A stretch of DNA of 16,271 bases from JBAYJY01 sp041664945. GTDB lineage: Bacteria > UBP15 > UBA6099. Under the pieces are notes generated by a model, which had not been told where the DNA came from, made no database searches, and was given only the letters and a program-made list of their open reading frames with translations. Location of the stretch: the NCBI GenBank assembly GCA_041664945.1, contig JBAYJY010000099.1, forward strand, positions 1 to 16,271, in the 5' to 3' direction. Positions 5,757 to 12,852 of the stretch are shown here, one piece after another; the first letter of the stretch is position 1; each line of letters starts with the position of its first letter. A program made the translations under genes and the position numbers.

Positions 5757-6790
5757 TGACCTCAATGGATAAATCTTCCGTTTATACGCCAAAAGGAATC
5801 GTTTTTTCGCCGAGTTACAACTGCCCTGCGCATTGCGACCACTGCAATATTCCGTTCGACAACGTGGACACTTCTATCGAACTTCAAATTGAAACCGCGA
5901 AGCGGGTTCTCGCCGAGGGCAAAGCTCTCGGTCTGCATGCGTTTCAGTTTGCAGGCGCCGAGCCAACTCTCTGCGAGGATTTCATGGTTGAAGTTTTTAA
6001 AGAGGGCCGCCGGCTGAGCATGAAGGCGCACCGCCCGCCTACTAACTGCTGGCTCGGCGGCGACCCCGAGCGGCTGCGCAATTTTTTCGAACGCCTCAGC
6101 GACGCAGGCTGGTCCGCCGGATTCAGGGTGAGCTGCGACGCGTTCCATGCGCGCGTCCCGGTCGAATGGACCGCGCGCTTTTTAGCAACCGCATCCGAAT
6201 TTTTCGACCTTAACCGTTTCATCATCGGCTGTTGCGATATAGACGAAGACCGATCGCGCCGCCGATTAGAGCTTCTTGCCCATGCAGTTCGCGAAACAGG
6301 AATCGAAGCGAGCGTCGACTGCAATTGCCTCGTGACATCGGCCGGAAGAATCAAGATAGGATTTTGGGCGCCGACCCGTCCGACATGGAAAGCGCTCCCG
6401 GACAGCGCTTTCAGTTTCCGGCGAGTTTCAACTGATCCTGAAGCGGCCGCGAGATATGACCGTGACGCTCCGATCGGCCCTTTCGGCTGTCTCGGCCCCG
6501 GCGGAGTCGGCTATTTCTGGCTTGACCCGAACGGCGACACGCGCGCCTGCTGCGGCAACTCAAATATATTTTCAAGCGCTTTGGTTGTCGGAAACGTGAC
6601 CCGCGAACCGCTTGGAGCGATATATGAACGCGCGCTCACAAGCCAACTGCTTAATATTCTTGCCCGTGGCGGGCCTGTTTCACTCGCTATCGAAGCAGGC
6701 GCCGGCGACCTGCTTGAAGGCAAATACACACATCGTTGTGAGCTTTGCGCCGCGCTGCTCGCCGATCCGCGCGTTCTTAAGTTATCTTGA
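5756..6790 (+). CDS. Radical SAM protein with SPASM-like C-terminal cysteines
   Basis: The protein has 344 residues. CPAHCDHC (Cys23, Cys27, Cys30) is the CX3CX2C motif that binds the SAM-cleaving 4Fe-4S cluster, and FAGAEPTL (66-72) is the GGEP-type SAM-binding motif with Ala for the second Gly. A C-terminal cysteine set (Cys245, Cys265-266 in DPNGDTRACCGN, Cys328 and Cys331 in CELC) resembles a SPASM/Twitch auxiliary cluster domain, which in known members modifies peptides or proteins. Other cysteines (Cys159-160, Cys189, Cys191) could add ligands. The substrate is unknown, and I found no obvious small precursor peptide beside it. The ATG at 5756 overlaps the rluB stop; an ATG at 5765 is also in frame. 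Coupling to rluB is visible, but a shared pathway is only inference. Confidence 0.82.
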   Translation: MTSMDKSSVYTPKGIVFSPSYNCPAHCDHCNIPFDNVDTSIELQIETAKRVLAEGKALGLHAFQFAGAEPTLCEDFMVEVFKEGRRLSMKAHRPPTNCWLGGDPERLRNFFERLSDAGWSAGFRVSCDAFHARVPVEWTARFLATASEFFDLNRFIIGCCDIDEDRSRRRLELLAHAVRETGIEASVDCNCLVTSAGRIKIGFWAPTRPTWKALPDSAFSFRRVSTDPEAAARYDRDAPIGPFGCLGPGGVGYFWLDPNGDTRACCGNSNIFSSALVVGNVTREPLGAIYERALTSQLLNILARGGPVSLAIEAGAGDLLEGKYTHRCELCAALLADPRVLKLS

Positions 6791-6815
6791 AATATCTGCA
6801 AAAATTGTAGATATT
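6791..6815 (+). terminator. Hairpin abutting the radical SAM stop codon
   Basis: An 11-pair inverted repeat (arms AATATCTGCAA and TTGTAGATATT, one G-U pair, loop AAA) begins on the base after the TGA. It is AT-rich and is followed by CACGAAATAAAC, not a T-run, so it is not a standard terminator. It may mark the RNA 3' end or be a protein-binding site. Confidence 0.3.
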
Positions 6816-6861
6816 CACGAAATAAACAAAATAGACGTAATCATCAATTTTTTTTATCGAC

Positions 6862-6891
6862 TTGTTGTTACTATCAATAATTTGGTAATAT
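6862..6891 (+). promoter_or_regulatory. Possible promoter for the MBL-fold gene
   Basis: TTGTTG (6862-6867) and TAATAT (6886-6891) are separated by 18 bases in an AT-rich spacer, which would start RNA near 6898, about 44 bases before the ATG at 6942. Confidence 0.3.
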
Positions 6892-6941
6892 ATCTTAATC
6901 GACGTTTGTGTTTTTAATTAAACAAGACAAGGATCCGAAAA

Positions 6942-7748
6942 ATGAAAATTCGCTTTTGGGGCGTACGCGGCAGTATTCCCACTCCCGGAGAAAGAACCGC
7001 TAAATTCGGCGGAAACACATCGTGCGTAGAAATAACGACTAACTCAGGCGAAACACTGATATTCGACGCCGGCACAGGAATCAGGGAATTAGGCCTTGAT
7101 TTTCTGAGACGCAACGACAGGTCCGATGAAGCGCATTTGTTCATTTCTCATGTCCACTGGGATCACGTTCAGGGCTTCCCATACTTCGTGCCCGCCTATC
7201 TCGCGGATATGAAGATTAATATTTATAGCGGGATGGATATCAAAAAACCGTTTTCCATCCAGATGGAACCGCCGTTTTTTCCGATTAGGCTGGATGAACT
7301 CAACTCAGATATTACATTCCACGTATTAGACAAGAACGGGATTGATATCAACGGCGTTTCAATCAAGCCGTTCTCGCTCGTGCATCCGCAGGAAGTCTAC
7401 GGATTCGTAATTCAGGACGGCGGCAAAAAAATAGTCTATTCAACAGACACAGAGCATGAAATCGGCGGCAAGCATGAAAAATATATTGAAGCGATCCGCG
7501 GAGCGGACGTCCTTCTTTTCGACGCGCAATACACTCCAGAAGAGTATATAAAAGGCAGGGTCGGCTGGGGACACAGCACGTACGAGGCTGCTATCGAGAT
7601 AGCTAAGATGGCAGATGTAAAAAAGCTCGTGTTGTTCCACCACGAGCCGACGCACGACGACGCAACCGTCGAAGCGATCGAAAAAGACGCTCAGAAATTG
7701 TTCCCAGATATTATCGCGGCTCGGGAGGGAATGACGCTCGAGGTTTGA
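6942..7748 (+). CDS. MBL-fold metallohydrolase (phosphodiesterase-like)
   Basis: The protein has 268 residues. It begins MKIRFWGVRGSIPTPG and carries the metal-binding motif HVHWDH (His70, His72, Asp74, His75). Further candidate ligands are His148 (LVHP), Asp194 (LFDAQY) and His234 (FHHEP), with His211 in GWGHST. WGVRGSIPTP plus GHSTYEAA is typical of Lactamase_B_2-type proteins related to class III cyclic-nucleotide phosphodiesterases and tRNase Z-like enzymes; similar domains are often fused to signalling modules, but none is fused here. A phosphodiester substrate is likely; which one is unknown. There is no signal peptide, so it should be cytoplasmic. AAGGA (6929-6933) is 8 bases before the ATG. 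It lies closely upstream of the minor pilin cluster and may be cotranscribed with it. Confidence 0.88.
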   Translation: MKIRFWGVRGSIPTPGERTAKFGGNTSCVEITTNSGETLIFDAGTGIRELGLDFLRRNDRSDEAHLFISHVHWDHVQGFPYFVPAYLADMKINIYSGMDIKKPFSIQMEPPFFPIRLDELNSDITFHVLDKNGIDINGVSIKPFSLVHPQEVYGFVIQDGGKKIVYSTDTEHEIGGKHEKYIEAIRGADVLLFDAQYTPEEYIKGRVGWGHSTYEAAIEIAKMADVKKLVLFHHEPTHDDATVEAIEKDAQKLFPDIIAAREGMTLEV

Positions 7749-7766
7749 CGCTCCGTGCGTTTGGGT

Positions 7767-8288
7767 ATGGAATTAAAGAGAGGAGCGTGTGGCGAATTGT
7801 CCCGCAAAAGACAGTCCGATTCAGGCATCACCATTATCGAGCTTGTCCTCATAATCGCGTTGATAGTTCTTTTGTACGGCATGTTCGTGCCCCGATACAC
7901 CCACTTGGCGATCAGAAAACATCAGGTATATTCAACAGCGCATGATCTGGCGGCTGACATTAGATATGCGAGGCAACTGACATTCGGCGGCGGACCTACT
8001 GGCAACTCCGGAAAAACTTATTGGTTGAAACTGTATAAAGTCGGCTCCGCAACCGACACGTGGAGAATCTTCGAAAGCGACAACGAGGCGTCGCCGATAA
8101 AATCCGTAACGGTTCTGCCGGGCGTCTATCTTAACGAAACTTCCACAAGTTCGTTTTATTTCGATATCACAGGCGTAACCTCCCCGGTCAACGGCGGCGC
8201 GGTCGAGGTCCACGACAGCGACAACAAATACCAATGGGACGTTTCGGTCGTCAGGGGAACCGGGCGCGTCAAATTGATCGAACGATGA
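7767..8288 (+). CDS. FimT/GspH-like minor pilin (prepilin)
   Basis: The protein has a type III signal peptide: basic leader, then SDSG cut before ITIIEL, with Glu at +5 and a hydrophobic helix (LVLIIALIVLLYGMFVP). The body is a single small globular domain of the GspH/FimT kind, about 150 residues after cleavage. These proteins help prime assembly of type IV pili or type II secretion pseudopili in the inner membrane and periplasm. The start is uncertain. ATG 7767 gives a 20-residue leader without a ribosome binding site. TTG 7797 gives a 10-residue leader and follows AGAGAGGAG (7777-7785) by 11 bases. GTG 7755 is the longest option. First gene of a four-gene cluster; its stop overlaps the next start (ATGA). 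Confidence 0.85.
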   Translation: MELKRGACGELSRKRQSDSGITIIELVLIIALIVLLYGMFVPRYTHLAIRKHQVYSTAHDLAADIRYARQLTFGGGPTGNSGKTYWLKLYKVGSATDTWRIFESDNEASPIKSVTVLPGVYLNETSTSSFYFDITGVTSPVNGGAVEVHDSDNKYQWDVSVVRGTGRVKLIER

Positions 8289-8809
8289 ATATGAAAAATT
8301 TTCTCGCAAAAACAAACGCCGGTCTCCGCGCCATCAATTCGCAGGGCGGCTTTACTATTGTCGAGATTCTCGTCGTCATCGTTCTGATGTTCGTCGTTCT
8401 ATACCCGCTTGGGCGAGTAATCGCTTCATCTCTCGAATCCACTACAAACGAACAGCATCTGACACACTGCGCATTTCTTGCTCAACTGAAAATCGAGGAA
8501 ACTCGAACCAGCGCTAACTGCTACACAAACCACACGGTTGCCGGCGGCGTGAACTGCCCTTACGACGGCACAAGCCATAACGACTTCGATCAGGACTTCA
8601 ATCAGAACCCGCCAGCCTGTTCTTTTCCGGCGCCGTTTACTTTATACAAATGCATTGTCGAATACGGCGCCTCCTCACAGACCCGTCTTAAATACATTCA
8701 GATCCGCGTATGGTACGACAGGAACGACGACAATGTTTATGATGTTGACAACAACGAACCCTCTGTTTTCCTTGAAACATTGCTGACGCAGAGGCCGCCG
8801 CTCTGGTAA
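8285..8809 (+). CDS. PilV-like minor pilin
   Basis: The protein has 174 residues. The prepilin site is SQGG cut before FTIVEIL, with Glu at +5 (Glu27), followed by VVIVLMFVVLYPLGRVI. The 22-residue leader is long but basic. The order (after FimT/GspH, before PilW) and the short cysteine-containing C-terminal domain (HCAF, NCYTN, NCPYDG, PACSF, YKC) fit PilV-type minor pilins rather than a major pilin. It would join the pilus-priming complex. The ATG at 8285 overlaps the upstream TGA. A longer frame reaching back to 8234 lies within the previous gene and would bury the signal peptide, so 8285 is preferred. Confidence 0.85.
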   Translation: MNMKNFLAKTNAGLRAINSQGGFTIVEILVVIVLMFVVLYPLGRVIASSLESTTNEQHLTHCAFLAQLKIEETRTSANCYTNHTVAGGVNCPYDGTSHNDFDQDFNQNPPACSFPAPFTLYKCIVEYGASSQTRLKYIQIRVWYDRNDDNVYDVDNNEPSVFLETLLTQRPPLW

Positions 8810-9685
8810 ATGATGAATAAAAAATACGGACATCATGGAGTGACTATCGTCGAACTGATGATAGTAGTGGCGCTCGTCGCAGTGCTTGCCGCCGCTATGA
8901 TGCCGCTCATTTCCACCACTTACGAATCGTGGCGCACCGCTGACCGGCGCGCCGAACTCCTTCAGGTCGGCCGCGTGGGAATGGATAAAATGAGCCGCGA
9001 ACTCCGCAGAGCATACGACCTTAAAGATACCTCGAACGCGCTTTTAATCGACTTCTATCCGGACTGGGCGTCAAGCACGCCTTTCCGTTTCAACTATGAC
9101 AACGCCTCGAACATGGAACTGCAATTCGGCACGACTACTCCTGTTTTTATAAATGACTCTCTCGCCGCGCCCATTGACTCGTTCACTTACAAAACTTACA
9201 CGCGGCGTCTCGAAACAGGCGCCGCTTTCCGAAGGGTCAACGCTTTCGTCACCACTTTCACTGTTTCAGATGAACGCCGGATCCTGCCCGCTACTGCCGC
9301 CCAAAACCTTAACCCAATGACTTTTTACACTCAATCCCAGATGCGGGTTTCCCGGGAAGGCTACGTCTTTGCCCACGACAGCACATACGCGACCGATTCT
9401 TACCGTTTCGTTCAAAGCTCCAACGACAACATTTGCGTCAAAGCTTACTGCGACCGCGTCGACCCCGCCGTCGGCATTACTATCAGGACTATCACGCTCG
9501 CTCTTCTCGCCGGCGGTTTCTCCGTCACTTACAATATGAACTATGACGCGGTCAACGATATTTTCACCAGATGCCCGATATCAAGCTCGCTTTTTGTGAA
9601 GCCGGCCGTTCGCATTACAATTCGCATTCGCGACAATAACGGAGAAACCTGCGACTTCGTGGATACTATACAGGTGATCCCATGA
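8810..9685 (+). CDS. PilW-like minor pilin
   Basis: The protein has 291 residues. The prepilin site is HHG cut before VTIVEL, with Glu at +5 (Glu15), followed by MIVVALVAVLAAAMMPLI. After the helix comes TTYESWRTADRRAELLQVGRVGMDKMSRELRRA, the stretch with an ELRRA-like ending that PilW/GspJ-type proteins show after their N-terminal helix. The large, beta-rich, Thr/Ser-rich C-terminal part also suits PilW or GspJ. The ATG follows the upstream TAA with no gap, and its own 3' end overlaps the next gene by four bases, so translation of the cluster is coupled. Function: minor pilin in the tip/priming complex at the inner membrane. Confidence 0.85.
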   Translation: MMNKKYGHHGVTIVELMIVVALVAVLAAAMMPLISTTYESWRTADRRAELLQVGRVGMDKMSRELRRAYDLKDTSNALLIDFYPDWASSTPFRFNYDNASNMELQFGTTTPVFINDSLAAPIDSFTYKTYTRRLETGAAFRRVNAFVTTFTVSDERRILPATAAQNLNPMTFYTQSQMRVSREGYVFAHDSTYATDSYRFVQSSNDNICVKAYCDRVDPAVGITIRTITLALLAGGFSVTYNMNYDAVNDIFTRCPISSSLFVKPAVRITIRIRDNNGETCDFVDTIQVIP

Positions 9686-10203
9686 AACACGGAAAACGCA
9701 TGCTGAATAATCAAAGCGGTTCCGTCGTTCTAATGGCGGTGTTCCTCGTTTTCTTCATTTCCGTGTTGATGATTACTCTCGAACTTATGCGCCTGTCAGA
9801 CATCGAAATCATTTCAAACCACATCGAAGACATGCAGACCTACTATTGCGCGGAAGCCGGGATCGAATACGAAATCAGGCGAATAAGAAACGCAAACGCC
9901 AACCCTGCCACAAGAGCTGCAAACGTCGCCTGCCCGACAACAACACGGCAGAATGACTGCTCTGACAATAGGGGTTCGGTCAACACCGGCTGGACATATA
10001 GAATTCAGGACAAATCCTTTAAAGCCGACCCCAATTACACCTATTGCAACTACGAAATTTTCACTTCCATCGGATGCAAGGGATCTTTCGGAGCCGGCGG
10101 TTGCTCAGGCCAGTTCGCAAGAAGCGTTCAAGCGATCATCAGGCGCACAAACCAAAGCACCAACCTTAGATATATTCAAGTCATTCGCTGGCGCGAACTC
10201 TGA
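9682..10203 (+). CDS. PilX/GspK-like minor pilin
   Basis: The protein has 173 residues. The N-terminus MKHGKRMLNNQSG is followed by SVVLMAVFLVFFISVLMITLEL, a pilin-type helix without the Glu at +5, a trait shared by PilX and GspK, which sit at the pilus tip. YYCAEAGIEYEIRRIRNA (about 54-71) matches the post-helix Ala-Gly-rich stretch typical of PilX (compare A-A-G-I-E). Cysteines at about 89, 97, 126, 135 and 144 could form disulfides in the periplasm. It starts ATGA, overlapping the PilW stop, and closes the cluster. No PilY1 or PilE follows; the next gene is convergent. Confidence 0.8.
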   Translation: MKHGKRMLNNQSGSVVLMAVFLVFFISVLMITLELMRLSDIEIISNHIEDMQTYYCAEAGIEYEIRRIRNANANPATRAANVACPTTTRQNDCSDNRGSVNTGWTYRIQDKSFKADPNYTYCNYEIFTSIGCKGSFGAGGCSGQFARSVQAIIRRTNQSTNLRYIQVIRWREL

Positions 10204-10245
10204 TCCGCAGATAACGAAACAAATCGCCGCTATGAACATTGCCCA

Positions 10246-10270
10246 GGATTCGGTTTCTATCGCCGAATCC
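10246..10270. terminator. Hairpin between convergent genes
   Basis: GGATTCGG, 9-base loop, CCGAATCC is a perfect 8-pair stem between the ends of the pilin cluster and the M28 gene. The following T-runs are short (GGTTTAAATATC on plus), so it is at best a modest bidirectional terminator. Confidence 0.45.
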
Positions 10271-10280
10271 GGTTTAAATA

Positions 10281-11489
10281 TCAGTCGCTGGTTTTCCTGT
10301 CGATCTTTTCCAGCATATCGATGACGACCTGTAGCGAAACGGTGAGAGCCTCCGGCCTGATGTGATCGATAACGTCATGCCTCGTGTGATAGTTGAAAAC
10401 AAGCTTATCAACGTTTTGGCACAATATGCATGTCGCAGGCACTCCGGCGACCGAGAAGGCGGACGCGTCGGAAGCGCCGAGCGGCACTAATTTCTTTCTC
10501 ATCTTCAATTTTCGTTCCGCCGCTGAATCGAGAGCCATCTGAACGAGTTCAGGACTGTGCTTTGCGCTCATGCATATCTCGCGGTCGATCACTGTCAGAT
10601 ATTCCTCTTCGCATACTCCGTCGACCATTATCACGTATGTAGGCGTCTTGCTTAATTCTTCCCTGTGTTTTGTTATATATCTTTTAGAACCGCGCAGCCC
10701 GGCTTCCTCTGATGAAACGCCGAATATAACCACTTCCGTATTCTGCGGGAAAAACGAACCGTCTTTTTTAGCGTCGGCGAGGTATTTCCCAAGTCCGGCG
10801 GCTACCGCCACTCCAGCGATATCGTCCATCGCGCCAGGCACCGGCTTGTATGTGTGGAAAACAATGAACAGGCTTACGAAAGGCGAAAGCGCGACACATA
10901 TAATGCCGATTATCCTGTAAACAGGCGCTCCCGCCCCGCCCATGAAAAACGCTATCGTTTTCGCCGCGCTGCCGCCAAGCAGCAACAATACCGCCGCTAT
11001 TCCGACTATCATCACCGGTATCGCCGCGTTTTTGAATATGTACCACAGATTGAACTCGTATGCGGAATCCAAATGCCCGCCCACTATCAAGCGCCGCTTG
11101 ATCTCTCCCTTGGGCTTGATGATTCCCAACACGTTCTCGCCTTCCCTCTTCGGAAACATAAAATCGAGAAATTCCCTGTAGCGCACAAACTGAAAAAACA
11201 GCATGCAGAAACCGGCCACGCTTATCGCCAGCGCCGCCGGCGGATAATACCAGTACAGCGGCAACGCAACGAGATACAGCAATACCGCGAAAGGCAGAAA
11301 TCCCAAAAACGCGTATGGACTGCACCGGAATTTTTCAACATCAACTCGGTCGCAGACCGGCTTCAATTCATTAACGAGCATCCGGCCCGCTTTCTTCTCA
11401 TCTTCACTGCATGGAACTCGTGGGCCAACCTCGTCCATCACTCGCTTGATAAAGTTGTACATGAAGTTTGTGTACTTTTCAGCAACCAT
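10281..11489 (-). CDS. Multi-pass membrane M28-family metallopeptidase
   Basis: The protein has 402 residues. Zinc-ligand and catalytic motifs of M28 aminopeptidases are all visible: GGHLDSA (His139, Asp141), GAMDDIAG (bridging Asp222), SSEEAG (general base Glu261, ligand Glu262), MVDG (Asp290) and NYHTRHD (His368). Four hydrophobic helices interrupt it, at about 59-79, 83-103, 153-172 and 190-212; the last two lie between His139 and Asp222. No signal peptide is seen, and the loop 104-138 is rich in Lys and Arg, so I infer that both catalytic halves face the cytoplasm. The family releases N-terminal amino acids or small peptides; the substrate here is unknown. It is transcribed toward the pilin cluster. 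The ribosome binding site is weak. Confidence 0.88.
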   Translation of the reverse strand: MVAEKYTNFMYNFIKRVMDEVGPRVPCSEDEKKAGRMLVNELKPVCDRVDVEKFRCSPYAFLGFLPFAVLLYLVALPLYWYYPPAALAISVAGFCMLFFQFVRYREFLDFMFPKREGENVLGIIKPKGEIKRRLIVGGHLDSAYEFNLWYIFKNAAIPVMIVGIAAVLLLLGGSAAKTIAFFMGGAGAPVYRIIGIICVALSPFVSLFIVFHTYKPVPGAMDDIAGVAVAAGLGKYLADAKKDGSFFPQNTEVVIFGVSSEEAGLRGSKRYITKHREELSKTPTYVIMVDGVCEEEYLTVIDREICMSAKHSPELVQMALDSAAERKLKMRKKLVPLGASDASAFSVAGVPATCILCQNVDKLVFNYHTRHDVIDHIRPEALTVSLQVVIDMLEKIDRKTSD

Positions 11490-11658
11490 GAATCCATACC
11501 CCGCGATGCAAGTTATTTGTGTTCCCGAACCCTGTTATAGCGGTTTCAGACTAAAAGTTACGCTTCCGGCCGACGCGAAGCCTCCACTTAACACTCCGGA
11601 ATAATAAACCATTATTTGTAAATTTCAATAAAATGAGGGAAATCCGGGCGCCGGGCGA

Positions 11659-12684
11659 TCAGGACTCGAAATCCAATTGCGCGGCTCCTCGCCCGGTCGC
11701 CGAATCAGGAAATTCTTCTCGTGCGATTTCGTAATTCATCGAAAACGCGGCCACGCGCGCGGACAGCAGTTCAAAGTTCTTCGCGGCCATTTCCTTATTC
11801 ACATTAGCATAGCAGAAATGGCAGCCGTGCGGGCAAGTGTTGTATGCTCCTATGTCCCGGCTTTCGTAACATCCACACTCTTCACGGGTAGGCTTGAGCG
11901 GCGCTCCGCAGACGCCGCCGGTTAATCGCTCTATTAACTCGCCGTCCACGCAATGCGCTTTGTAAATAGAAGGTCCGCCGTCGCCTCCGCCGTTCAAAAG
12001 ATAATCGCCGCAGCAGGTATGCATATCTATTCCTCTGCCGGCTGCATGGACGCTCAGTTCGCGCGCGAATGCGATCTTCTCTCCCCGCGTCAGATCGTAT
12101 GTAAATGCTTTGCTTTCTGTCCGTTTTCTTTCTTCATCCGGATCCGCGCGAAATGTAATTCCTCGCTTGGAGTAAATCTCTTCAAAATTGCGGCGAACTT
12201 TCCCATAAAACTGAACATAACTGAAATAACAACGCCTCGTAACACCCTCCATCGCCCCCGCGAGTTCGACAAATCTTTCGAGTGTCTCGGCCGGTGATGT
12301 TATCGATGTGAAAATAATCGGGTCGAACCGCCAAAGGACATGATCAGGCGAGTAACGGTCCGCGAGCAGCCGGGATGTCTCCACAGCCTGCGCCGCCATC
12401 GGCGTATTCTCCTCGAATACTTTCGGAAGCCCCGTTATCGTGAATTGAAAGTAGAACTTGTAGCCACGTTCGTCCAACTCATCGAGATGCTTCAGAAACG
12501 GCTCGAAATTTTTTGACCAGAATACTATAAATATCACATCTTCCGGGCGTAACGACACGTTGTAACGCTGCCCGCCGAACGGATTCACGAAGCCGGCGGC
12601 GCCCTCCCTGATGCGATTCATGAACCAATCGCCGTAGAATGCCGGAATATCCGTTCGTCGCGACGCTGAAATAATGTTTTTCAT
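11659..12684 (-). CDS. DUF1848 family protein with C-terminal Fe-S-type cysteine motif
   Basis: The protein has 341 residues. The N-terminal SASRRTDIPAFY, NPFGGQ, IVFWSKN and LWRFDPI blocks are characteristic of DUF1848, a widespread family of unknown function. The C-terminus has CPHGCHFCYAN (Cys284, Cys288, Cys291), the CX3CX2C arrangement that in radical SAM enzymes binds a 4Fe-4S cluster, preceded by CGC (Cys270, Cys272) and, at about 230, HTCCGDY. Unlike ordinary radical SAM enzymes the motif is at the C-terminus. I infer a metalloprotein with redox or SAM-related chemistry; the substrate is unknown. It lies divergent from tetR, with about 170 bases between start codons, and behind its own TATAAT. 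Confidence 0.85.
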   Translation of the reverse strand: MKNIISASRRTDIPAFYGDWFMNRIREGAAGFVNPFGGQRYNVSLRPEDVIFIVFWSKNFEPFLKHLDELDERGYKFYFQFTITGLPKVFEENTPMAAQAVETSRLLADRYSPDHVLWRFDPIIFTSITSPAETLERFVELAGAMEGVTRRCYFSYVQFYGKVRRNFEEIYSKRGITFRADPDEERKRTESKAFTYDLTRGEKIAFARELSVHAAGRGIDMHTCCGDYLLNGGGDGGPSIYKAHCVDGELIERLTGGVCGAPLKPTREECGCYESRDIGAYNTCPHGCHFCYANVNKEMAAKNFELLSARVAAFSMNYEIAREEFPDSATGRGAAQLDFES

Positions 12685-12692
12685 TCTAAAAT

Positions 12693-12698
12693 ATTATA
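12693..12698 (-). promoter_or_regulatory. -10 box giving a probably leaderless DUF1848 transcript
   Basis: On the minus strand TATAAT is followed by ATTTTAGA and then the ATG, so transcription should begin almost on the start codon. No ribosome binding site is visible. The -35 region does not resemble TTGACA. Confidence 0.45.
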
Positions 12699-12746
12699 GT
12701 AAAAAAGAGTAGTTTTTGCGCTTGTGAAAATAATATCAAATAAAAC

Positions 12747-12774
12747 TTGACAAACCAACAGGATTTTTTATAAT
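12747..12774 (+). promoter_or_regulatory. Near-consensus sigma70-type promoter of the efflux operon
   Basis: A perfect TTGACA (12747-12752) and a perfect TATAAT (12769-12774) are separated by 16 bases. The predicted start near 12781 lies directly in front of the palindromic operator. Confidence 0.85.
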
Positions 12775-12784
12775 GAGAGCGAAT

Positions 12785-12802
12785 CAACCAACCGGTTGGT
12801 TG
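12785..12802 (+). promoter_or_regulatory. TetR-type operator, perfect 18-base palindrome
   Basis: CAACCAACCGGTTGGTTG equals its own reverse complement and sits at about +4 to +21 of the predicted transcript, just before tetR. A bound regulator there would block the promoter. Palindromes of this kind are common operators for TetR-family repressors of efflux genes; binding here is inferred from position and symmetry. Confidence 0.8.
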
Positions 12803-12852
12803 CACGGAAGCGCATCAGGTCTCTGTCCAACGCAAATAAGGCGGAGCGCATC

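Noticed and set aside
5756..6790. RiPP biosynthesis locus around the radical SAM protein
   Set aside because: No small precursor-like ORF, leader-binding domain, peptidase or exporter is next to it; the neighbours are rluB and an MBL-fold hydrolase.
8234..8284. Longer PilV start overlapping the previous gene by 55 bases
   Set aside because: The ATG at 8285 forms the ATGA overlap seen elsewhere in the cluster and gives a proper prepilin leader.
12796..12852. TTG start extending TetR by 19 residues
   Set aside because: The codon lies inside the operator palindrome and has no ribosome binding site; ATG 12853 with GGAG 6 bases upstream is better.
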